From: Aspidiotus rigidus
Lineage: Eukaryota; Arthropoda; Insecta; Hemiptera; Diaspididae
Length of the DNA stretch: 64,000 bases
Assembly (NCBI GenBank): GCA_035079385.1
Contig: JAVHKY010000013.1
Location: forward strand, 6,508,001-6,572,000
Reading direction: 5' to 3'
Shown: in pieces, positions 32,743 through 44,700 of the stretch
Layout: every line of letters starts with the position of its first letter
Numbering within the stretch: the stretch's first letter is position 1
Notes under the pieces: generated by a model
Database searches by the model: none
What the model saw: only the letters and a program-made list of their open reading frames with translations
What the model was told of the DNA's origin: nothing
Position numbers and translations under genes: made by a program

Positions 32743-35700
32743 ATGGAGTACGTAATTTTCATAATTTTTTTGGCTATACTGAAGGGTAAGTGTAAACGAT
32801 CATTCATTTGACGTGTAGTCTATTACGACTAAAAATTCTCATACTAATTTCTTTGTTTCCTCTAATCACGGATTTTTTGAACAACCTTATTTACAAGTAC
32901 ATAGCCTGCGTTAAATTCTATAAATTTTCCTCGAATTTTTTTCAATACCAATATGAGCAAAATTTTTTCGAGCCTTATCAATTTTAATATTTTAAAAAGC
33001 GCTAGAGCTTTCCTTACAGAGGGTATTATGGATAGTCAACTGGACCGTATAAATTGATAAAATCACGAGCGTTTTCGGTCATATACCATCGACGGGTGAG
33101 TACAAACAATACTGACTCAAGGAGTCGTAAAAGACTCAATTCAATTCCTCGTTTACTCAAACATTTTAATTTTAGGCCCGCTTTCTACTTTGTAAACACC
33201 GTGATGAGCCACTTTTCTCGGCTTCAAGATTCTATCCCTTCCGATGGGAAGTATGGCGTTTATAATGCTCCACTGCAGTGATTGTTCCTTTATTTACATT
33301 GGGCAAACAGGTCGGCCCAATATTCGATACAAAGAGCATATTGATGCCTTTGCTGAGAATCAACCCAAAAAATCTAATTTTGCAGCCCATCTTCTAGCGT
33401 CAGGACATTCACTTCGTAGGCTGAGAATGTCTGCCTCTTACACGAGGAGGGGATAGTATGAGAAAACGTATCGTTTCAGAAACAGTAGAAATGATTAAAG
33501 CTATTCACAGGTTATCGCCCATCGTAAACGAGATAATCCCATCCTCTAACCTAGCTGATGCTTTTTACAGTAAGTGGCAGAAATTGAATAATGATGAATG
33601 CAATAAGTAGCAATGACTGTGATTTTTCACATATTTTTATTTGTATTTCTTTTACGACTCCTTGAGTCAGTATCTGTTTGTAGTCATCCGTCGATGGTTT
33701 ATCACCGAAAGCGCTCGTCATTTTATTAAGTCATGTACGGCCCAGTAAAGTTTGAAAAAGATGTGCCGTAAAGTAAACAAACAAATTAAACTTCAGGATA
33801 GTCAAATTATTTTATTAAAAACAAGCCGATATCCCGCGGCTTTGTCGTTTTCACAAGCATGAGGATGAAAAATTGGTAACATCATTCTGACCCACTAGGT
33901 GTACTTTATAATCCAAGTCTGTTATGAGACAACATTTTCAAACAAAACGATATAGTTTTTAGCTATTCCAATTTTCTTAATTTTCTTTCTCTCATACGCG
34001 TCTTAAATGCAAACTTATACAGTATAGAAAAACCTTCTGACATGTTTCATGTCTTTACTCTGCCCTGACCTCTAATTTGAAATTTTGCGAGTGCCCCCCT
34101 TCCCCCTTCACCAACGGGTGCACGTGAAAATCTCTACCCCGTGGATGATTAGAAATTTTCGAGCTTATACTAGATTTATACTAGGTCTACGCTCCTTTAT
34201 ACAAGGCCTAATACTGCCCTCACCCTGTAGCGTCATAAATTACAAGGACCGGCGAAATCTGCTTCAAACACTGGACCAAGCCAAAAAGAGGGTCTCACCG
34301 TGCGAGGGAGAAAAACTACAGGGATGCTAGAACATTTTTTTTGTATGAGGCTAGAAATGCTCAAAACTAGGCCGAACGAAATAAATTTTGTAAATACGGG
34401 AGAAGCTCTGAGCCAGTCTCTGAGAGAAAATACAGAAGTCCCGAACGTAATAGTGGTTTACGATATTTGCGCTTTCGTGGAAGGAGGAGTGCGCGTAATC
34501 AGTAAAACTCCATAGGGCATATTCAGCAGACCTAAAGACGGTAAAATAATGAATAAATGAGACGTAAGTGAACGAAAAAGAGAAGTAAATTTATTCGGGT
34601 AGCTCACAAATAAAAATAAAAATCAAATCAAAACGATAGTGAACGACACGAGAATCCGCATATCGGAGAAATTAAAAATAAAAGGGTGTCAAAACATCAT
34701 AAATAATACCAATAAAGACAATAAAAGGCCAAATCCACTCAATAAATCCCCGGAACGATCACATCAGCGATTTTGAGTATCGAAAGAGTAATAAACTTGT
34801 AAGAAACTCGAGGGAATGTAACCCCCAGTATAAAATTATCCCACCTCTCACGAAATAGGAGAAATAGAAGATTACGGGATGAATGACTCAACTCGGAGTA
34901 AAACGTAAATCAATAAAATCAATCAATAAAAGTACAGAGGGAGGAATGCGCATATTAGCGACTTAGCCCAGTCCAAAATAAGAAAATGTGGCAATCAATA
35001 GGCCAATAAAATCAATAAGGGGGGGGGGGGACACATCCGACCAGAAAAATAAAATAATCAAAGTAATAAAAGAAATAAAAATCAAGCAATCGGGTAGAAG
35101 CAATGATCGGGATGTGTCCCAAGCCCTGCAGCAAAAGAAATGAATCATCGCGAGTGAGCATTCAAAAGTCACGAATCACAAATAAAAAGCGGAGAGAAAG
35201 AGTTCGATCTCCGCCCCAATAAGAAAGAATAACACCAACTTAGAGGTCAAAAGAGTGACAGAGCAAAAAAATAAAAAGTACGTACCGTACGTAGCATCGG
35301 AGGCGAGTTGTGCACAAATCGACGATCCGGAAGCTGAAAAGTAGAAGTTTAACCCTACAGTTATGAGAAAGGGTGCTTAGGATGTTCCGAAGATTTAATG
35401 AGCGGAACTTAAATAAGAAAATAAGAAATCATAGGATATACGCAGAAAACATAGAAGATTAATGTAGAAGATAATTATAAAAGAAAATCCAAACGATGAC
35501 GGTCAATAATAAGAATAACAAAAATTGAATCTCCAGTGGCGGCAACGGCAATTGATCGGCATACGATGACCAGATTAAACATCAGCGCGGCCTCCTTGGC
35601 CATCGGAGACCGGCTGGATCAAACGATAAGATGAAATTACGGCATTTTGGCTTAATGGGCGGGATGGTCCCACAAAATGGCTTGAAAGCCCATAATTAGA

Positions 35701-38700
35701 ATTTGGATAAATGAATCGAACACATTCCAAAAAGTTCGTGCACCAGACGAGATAGAGATTTAAATAGCTCTACGCGGCTTTCAAACAATCATAGTGCCTT
35801 AAAATGATTAAACGCGATAGAAGAGCACATTCGAATACAAATTCGAGTTTTTAAAATCAGCGGACTGCGCGAGTTTGGTCATAGCAGACCAAAGAAACGA
35901 CCAAAGGCCGAAAAACTTTTTATAATAGCCGATGCCGAGCTTCGCACGTGCATAAGAGGAACATTAACGAAAAAAGATCCACGTGAGAACAGAATAATGA
36001 GACATGCTGTAAAGTAAGGTTCGACGGTAACTTTTTTGAGATCTTTTCGACGTCTCCTTTTCTCGATGATGCAACATTTACGTCATGGAGAGAGAACTCG
36101 CTGGCAATTTTGATTCGTTGATGAGAAACGCCCTCGAGCGTCCCTCGTGGACTTCAGAAAAGAAGATATTATATAACCTTCGAGACCGAGACAGAAAGAG
36201 AAAAAAGAGAGAGAGAGAAGAAAAGTCGAGATTTAGAACTATGAAGCATCGTTGGAACGACAGCAAAAAATCGGCGACATCCTGACGCTTTCGCCAGGGA
36301 TGCACCAGGTAAATTCGAAGTCGTCCCAATGCACGTGTTCACCAGCGAGATCTTTTCTACTTCCTTTGTATTAGGATGTAACAGACAAGGGGAATAGAAG
36401 AGAATTTCGAAATAAAAAAAGAATCAGTAAGAGAGAAACAAGTTGTAATAATTTGGATCGAATAATACAAAGGTTTGGAACGAATAGGTATACGAGATTT
36501 AAATGGACAATAAAAAGAGAAACGGAGCTAAATTGACTGTCCGACCCCAGCTGCAACGACGATCGAAAATCGTCACGAAAGAAACACGAAAGAAATTCGA
36601 CCACGAATTTTGAGACGCTACAACCCTTAATTTGGAATTTTGCGAGTTCATCCAGCAAGTTCACACCGGCCAGTTTATATACTAGCTTTACACTAGTATT
36701 TTACTAGTCTTAAATTAGACTTATACTGGACGAAGAAGCGCCCTCCCCCTTCACCCTCTTTACTCCGTCGGTGATTCAAAAATCTGCGAGTTCATACCGC
36801 GAGTTCACAACAGCCAGTTTATATACTAGCTTTATAATAGCTTTCTACTGAGAGTGCATACTAACGTAGCTAGTATAAACCAGGCATTCACTAGTATACT
36901 GTATAAAATAAGCTAGCCAGTTTTTGTTATACTACGTAGACCATGACCCCAAAAAGCTATTAACTTAAAATATTGTAAGCTGGGCTAATACTAGACCAAG
37001 GAGGTGGACCGAGGGGAGCAAACGAGCGGAGCGAGTGAGCTACCCAAAAGCTATTAGCTTGAATACCCTAAAGCTATTAGCTTGAAATATTCTAAAGTAG
37101 ACTTTTACTAGACCATCCCCCCAAAAGCCAGTAGCTTGAAATATTCTAAAGTAGTATCATACTAAGCCCAGAAGGGGGCGAATGAGCGGAGCGAGTGAGC
37201 CTCCCAAAAGCTATCAACTTGAAATATTCTAAGAGTCAGTTTTACCAAAGTGCTAATTCTAGCTTAAGTCGCCAAAATCGGGCGCTTTATTCGCTAAATC
37301 GGAGCTTGACCTGTCATGTGACTTTAGGCGTCGTTGGTAAAACTGGCCTTAAAGTAGACTTATACTAGTCCAAGAAGGGGTTTTACTGGGGTGCGGAGAA
37401 CAAGAAGGTGGTACTCCCAGATCAAGCAAAGCAAGCATGACAAAGACGAATTAGTATGATACCTTATAAAAGACTTGAAACATGATATTCATTTATTTGG
37501 CTACGCCAGAACATTTTTTCCAACAAAAATGGTCTTAATAACATTAATGTTTTCCCTCTTCTTGAAATTTTCCGGGCATACAATCGTACATCTCTATAGC
37601 ACAACTCTTCTTTTTGTACGCAGTCATCAGTGCGACTTATTAGGTTTATTTTATCTTTGTGTGACGTCCCCCATCTTCCGGAAATCTTTTCAAGAATGTC
37701 ATCTCCTTCCATTTTTGTAATCTTACATTTTTGTCGTTTCTTGGGATTTTCAAACGTCCGCCAGTTCTCTCATTTCCTTTATCGCCTCTTTTCTTTTTTG
37801 GTCTGCCAGTAGGTCTATCTACTTATCTATCTCTGGCTTCCTGATTCTATTTTTATCGCTTCTCCATTTCCTTCATTGTCTCCTCGGAGTATTTCTCTTA
37901 TTCATTCACTTTCACCCCGAACGCGCTCAATAATATCCTGTCATTTCTTTCTCGAACCTCTCTTCCATTATTCATTCTCCTGTGCGACTTTTTTTGGACT
38001 CTCCGGTGGTATTGTTTTCGGTGGCATTTTGAAAGGAGGGAATTTGAATTTTTTCAACGTTTCAAAGTATGAAAACTTCTCTACGATACTTGGTTTAAAA
38101 GAGGCTACTAAAGGCGAGTGAAAATCATCTAAGATTGTAGGCATTGATTCAAACAACTAGACATGAATAAAACGGCGCGCGATTACTAGCCCTCTAATCT
38201 GCAAGCATATCAATTTCTGAGCAGTAGTTATCTCGTAGTTTGTACAACATGTACTTCTCGACCACTGAAATGATACTCTGTTTTGAATTAGCAATAATTC
38301 ACTGTGATTGTAACTAAACCCGGTGATACCAAAAGACGTTATCAGTTAAATGGGTGTGGTCGTTAAATACGGTTCAGCGCAAAAACGCGAAACATTGTAA
38401 ATGTACCTTTAAACCTACAAAATTCGTATTCCAATAGTCTATTTCAAAATAGTGGTTGGCGAGGCGCTTGACTGCTCTGTAAATATTCGTGTTTTGTTTG
38501 AATGGGTTCTACTTTTTTTGAAAATTTAGTATTGCTGACAATACTTCATCTTTACAAAAATTGTTCATTATTTATTCGGCACTGCCTCACAATATTTGTG
38601 AGAGGCAGTGCCGAATAAATAATAAAAAATTTATGGAAACACTTTCGCGATTAAAATTTTTCTATACTTCATCTTTACATTTAAGTTGAAGACGAAAGAG

Positions 38701-41700
38701 AGAGTGGATAACCGTAATATGAATCACCAAAGTACGCAAAACATTACAAACAATATGAAATTTCATATGGGTAAGAACCGACTTGCACCGAATACCAATT
38801 AACATAAAGAACTAACTTGACTTGTATAGACTGCGACTGTATCACAGCGAAAAACAGACTAATTTATCGATATTTTGCCAGTGGTTATAATTAAGGAATG
38901 AAGAACAGTAAATAAAAAACTGGCCATACCCATGCGTTGAATTAAAAGGAGTAAAATAGGAAAGTCAAGGCGATTTTACATTTGTGAGAATTTGATCAAT
39001 TTATTACACGTTTTGGACCATTATTCGACTTGGTAGAGACGTACAAACTTCTTATTGAGCCTCAAAGCACGGAGAAAATTGAGATACAAATTTTGCAGGT
39101 TTGAAGTATACGTCTAGAGGTTTGCGTATTGGCTTTAGAACAGGTTTGAACTTCAATTTAATTGGTAACATCTTTCGGCCTAAGCCGGTATAATATCTCG
39201 TCATACGAACATATTCTCATCCCGTTTTATAGTAGCTCAGAAATGACCGGAACAACCGGCGCCATGACGCGTAGTTGCTTATACCAAGTTCACCTGCGAG
39301 TTTTAGTGCAACACCACTGACACAAAATGATCGCGAAATCTAATATATAAAGCAGAAAGTTTGTCCGTCTGTCGTCCTGTCCGTTTATAACTCGAGAACT
39401 ACTGGGCCGATCGCTTTCAAACTTTCAGGATATATTGTCCTCATCCCAGAGCAGCACATAGACTCATAAAAATAAAAATTTGACGGGGAGGTGCTGAGTA
39501 ATTTCAAAAAAGGGCGAAAACAATGACTTTTTTCAATATAAAAAAACGTGGTGGTGTAGCTTGCCATGTACATTAGACCTACGCGCGTTGAGTGGCGCAG
39601 TTTCGAGAATTGAATTATTGTGATAACTCGAGTATAACTCATTTTTATGAAAAATTTAAGAGAACAAAAATTGTAGCCCCTGTAATTTCCTTTCGAATGA
39701 GCCCGGTTCCAGATTTTTAGGAGGAAATTTTGTGACTACAGTATTCGCTGTACTTCCATACTAAGCAAGTTATTTTATTCACAGTTTTAAAAACACCTAC
39801 ATAAAGGATTTTACATCCGGTATCTCATACAAGAACCAATGTCTAGACACGGTGCGCACTGCGAATGGGCTAGCGGAAATTACCCTTTTTTTTACCTGTT
39901 GTCCGTGTGTTTTCTTAGGGACTGGCAAAATGTCAATGGATTTGTCTGTATTCTGCTGCGATGAATACAGGCTTCACGCGTTAGGTCAGCTCTCAAATGA
40001 ATTAGTGTGTAAAAAATTTAATTTGGTGATTTTATTTTTGTGCGACTCGGAACTTTGATATATTTTTATAAGTACAGTCGCAGTTTTTGGTGTCTATTTT
40101 CTTATTTTTGAACTGAATAGTTGTGAATTTTGCAAAACTCTTTCCACTGTTTCTTTTTTAAAAATTCATCTGAATTCCAAGATACCTACAAAACACACAT
40201 ACCTACAAGATACAGATACCTATAAAACACAGATATCTACTCAACACACAGCTAGCGGTCAGGCGCGCCGGAGGCGCGTCGCCAACCGCTAGTATTTCAT
40301 AATGAATCGAACAATATTTTAATATTTTCCGTTCTTGCTTTGTAGAGTCACATCCTTTACACCCGGAAATCCTCAAAGTGAGTATTTTTAAATATCAATA
40401 CATTTTCATGCGTGTACTTGAATTGAACGTAAGAAAAAAAAAATAACGGAAAGTTTTCGAGCATCCACAAAAGGTATGAAATTATTCGCCAAAAATACCC
40501 ACACTCTGCCGACAAAACTGCCTTCTCCTTCTTGTCACATGTCAACTATGTAAAAACCCCTTGCATCAAAAGTATCATTTCCACAGAATCAGGAACTCAC
40601 TTTACCACAGGATCTGAATCTGGACCCAAAGGTAGTTACCTAACCAAAATCATGATCAACATAAGATCCCGCTCCATGGCTCACCTACGTACCTACAGGA
40701 TTTTTCTTTTTGTTTAGCTATTTATGTATATGTTCGATCCATGGTACCAAAACATTCTATCTTCATTTTCACCATCAAATTGAACACCATATGCTCTTGT
40801 CTTTCTCATCTTACTCACATCACCTGAAGTTCCTACTGTTAAGTAATTCCTTTTCATCTCTTTTAGCTATGCGAGACCCTCACTTAATTAATCCCTTGGT
40901 TAAATGCATCCATTTACTTCTAAGAGCACTATCATCTACATCAATAACGGTCCTGGATCCAGGTGACATAAACCTTCCGGAACACGACGCAATTGAGTTA
41001 GATTCCCTTCTCTGCCATAAAATTTCTGGCCCATTTACTCATTCATGCCTATTACCAATTCCTAATCCTCAACTCAAGGTATGACTCCTGTGGAAGTCGA
41101 AAGCCAATACATCCTGATTTCTAGGTTATACAAGATCACCGTTTGACATTCATACAATATGACATTTATAATTCACTGTGAACGAGTCTACTCTAACAAT
41201 TACTAAGAATTTGTCACATTTTTTCTTTAGTATGATCAATACATGAAAGATTTTGAGACCACTGGCCGGCGAATAAAACAGGGAGCGAAGGACAAAGTAA
41301 GTTTTTGAACTAATTAAATATCAACAATCTAAACGTTCTCATTGCATATTCCCATTATATCAACCTAGACGCAGGTTTAGGGGTACACTTTGGCGAGGGG
41401 GAAAAAGGGAGATATTTTATTGTCCAAAAATTTTTTGTTCAGTTTGCTCAAAAAATATACTAAGAGTGTATAATTTGAGCAATTTTTAGAGGCTTAGAAA
41501 AGAATATAAGTGTCTCTCTCATCATTTTCGCAAATCCGAGCCTTTGAAACTAGTGTAGACGTGGAATGTGAATGAAAAAAGAAATGAATTTTAAGCATAA
41601 ACGCACTTCCTCAGACACGCAATGTAAGTGGTGCGTTCACGTAATACTTAACTTAATTCGGAATTCAAAATCTTATCCTCCTTTATTTTCAGCAGGAGTC

Positions 41701-44700
41701 GGGCGGCGTTATGAAACGCGAGAGCCGTAAGTAAGAAGTACTTAATTGTGCTTAGGTATCCCACAATTTGTGCCCTTTAGGGATCCTAAACTCATTTTGG
41801 GGGTGCTACAATGTTTCCAGCTCCCCTAAACTTGTTCTACAAGCAAGGAGAGGGGCATAAACTTTGGGACTCCGATGCACAATTAGCACAAACTATGCAC
41901 AATCTTTTCACACCATACCCGACTATTTTGTTCCCCAAGCTGCATTCAAGAAGTTGGATGAGAATAGAAGAATTGTCGCCCCGAAGAAAGGGTCACAAGC
42001 CAAGGTGCACGAACTAGCATTTAACGAGTACGTACCCACCAGAAAATATTCTTTTCTATCCCCAATCAACTGTTTCACAATCTAATGCGTTTAACTATTC
42101 TCTTCTGTTTCAAGAGAAGATTATAAAATGTTGAATTTTTCTGGAGTGTTACCGATTGACGAGACTACGAAAAAATTGGTACCCGGAGGCATCGAGAATG
42201 AAGTAATTTGTCTATTTGATCGAGTGAGGAAGCTAGTGGAAAGTAATAATTCGTCACTGGACAAAGGTACAGTAATGACTAATGACGTATTTCCACGTCA
42301 AAAAGTAATCTTTTAAGTTCTCTAAAATTGAAAATGAAGTACTTACAGCTGAAGTATCTCACAGCACATTAAATGAAATGCACCCCGTCTGGTGATGCCT
42401 TTTGTCGACTCAATTTAACGTGATTCATTTTATTTTCAGTGGAAAGTATGAAATTTCGTTTGGCGGACCTAAATCACAATGACATTGTGTACACGGAGGT
42501 CAAGAGATGTATGTACATCATTTATATGAATTAAAATACATCTAGAGACACTAGACTCAAATGATATAAAGATGATTATTACGAATGGAAAGAGGGAGAA
42601 AGGAGGGAGGGCAGGAAGCGTTCGAAAGGAATAAAGTAGCCCAAAATTTGTGAAATGGAGGGTATTAACGATGAGGCTTTAGTGATGGGGCTTAGAAATT
42701 TTTTTTCGCCTCTGGTCAATATTCATTTATCTGATTGGTTCAAAAACATATCTATGGGAAAACCATCCTATCGTGTATAGCTTGAAGGTCTAAGTCCCCC
42801 TCCGATCAGATATACACAGCTCAAAGGACGAAATTTATTCAAGTCCCACGTGCCCGTCATCGTTCTTCAAATTATCCCTCCGATAAAACACATTCCCTGT
42901 CAAGAGTTTTTTGCAAATTTGTTCGTTTTATTTTGTTCCTTTATTCAATTTTTAACTGTTCTGTATGACAGATTTTCCATATCCTTTTCCTGGACTTGCA
43001 CTGATCGAAGTCGGTTATGTATTACCCATGGTGAGTTACAAAGATGATAAGCCTATTGTAATTTTGCAACAAAAAAACGTTAAAATACATTTAAACGGAA
43101 TGATTTTAAAATACCAATCTGAAACTGCTAAGACCAAGAGCAGAATTGATCAAAAGTTTTGCATTTTGACAGTTTCAAAGTCTTAAATGGCACCCCAACC
43201 TCATTCCACTAGGCCTAAACTAGTTTAAATTAGCGGTAAATAGACATTGGCTTCGAACTACGCCTCTATACCTTAGCATATAAACTAGGCTTACACTGGA
43301 TGCGCCAAAATGATGTTAACATTTAAACAGGATTTCGGAGTAAATTTGTTCCGCGAAATGTTCAAATTTACGAAACTTGTATCTCATTTTACCTTTAATT
43401 TGCGTCAAATACGAAATTTCTACAACTTTTTTGAGCCGAGTTATAGACCAAACTGTGCCGAAATTTTGCGGCGGGGGTTCCCAAACCAGTTAATTACCAG
43501 AAAAACAATGTTCCTGATTGAAAGAATTGCGAATCCTCGAAGTTTCTCTAAATTCTGAGGTAAAATTCAGCGATGAGTCTGAAAAAATTAATGAAATGAC
43601 TCTACGAAGCAACGAAGTGGGTGTATGGAGCCGAAGAGGGTCAAAATTTCCCCAAAATAAAAAATCGCGCAATCCTCATAATTTTCACAATTCCGGGGTA
43701 AAATTTAGCGCTAAGTCTGAAAAAATTGCTGGAATGACCCTATGAAGCAACAAAATAGGTGTACGGGCCCAAAAGAAGTCAAAAATTCCCCAAAATGAAA
43801 AATCGCCACAACTTTGTATTTTTTACTCAACTCTCTGGTGAAATTTAGTGCAGAGTCTGCAAAAAAAAAAGGTTAAAATATCCTGCGAAACACCAAAATG
43901 GGTGATTTGAGCCAAAAAGAAGTCAAAAACACCCTACAATGAAAAATCGCACAAGGTTTGTATTTTACTCAATTCTCTAGACGAATTTAGCGCTGAGTCC
44001 AAAGAAAGTAGTTAACATACTTACTCCGTAAAGCAGGCAAATGGATGAATAAGCACAAAACGAATCTAAATTAGCACATCATCAAAAAAATATTGAAATG
44101 ATGAGATTAAAGAAGTCTTCCTCCATCGCGGAGACGATAGGTAAAATACAATACAAAAGTTATTACGAGCCGAACAACAAAAAAACGAAAAAAAAAATGC
44201 TTTACGGGACTGCCTTCCCTGTCAGGAACAACAACCTACTATTGTCCTATTGCCCGCTTCAATCGTACGCGGGGCTTCAGCCCATCTCTCACCGCGAGAT
44301 CATAACAAAAATCGATCTTCTCGGTAAGACTCCTTCCACCACCAGAAACAACGAGCTATTCTCCTGACTTTCAACTTTCTACCGTCATTTCGACATTTTT
44401 TCTCAATGTACGCTACTTTTGACCCTTTCTTGGCCCAATCACCTATTTGGCTGCTCCGCACAGGATGTTGACCATTTTTTTTTTTTGGACTTGGCACTGC
44501 ATTTTACTAGAGAATTGAGTAAAAAATACAAAGTTTGGTCAATTTTTATTTTGGGGAATTTTTGTTTTTTTTTTGGGCCGAATCACCCATTTAGGTGCTT
44601 CGTAGAGTACTTTAACCATTTTTTTTCATACTCTGCGCTAAATTGCACAACAGAATTGTGTAAAAAATACAAAGTTTGAGCCAATTTCATCCTGGAGAAT

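Noticed and set aside
36085..36285. Arg/Lys-rich protein (RDRDRKRKKREREEK)
   Set aside because: Low-complexity purine run within the purine-rich tract, not a recognisable domain.
37968..38156. Retroelement gag start (MPPKTIPPESPKK) on the minus strand
   Set aside because: The frame stops after 19 codons and no downstream gag or pol motif is visible.
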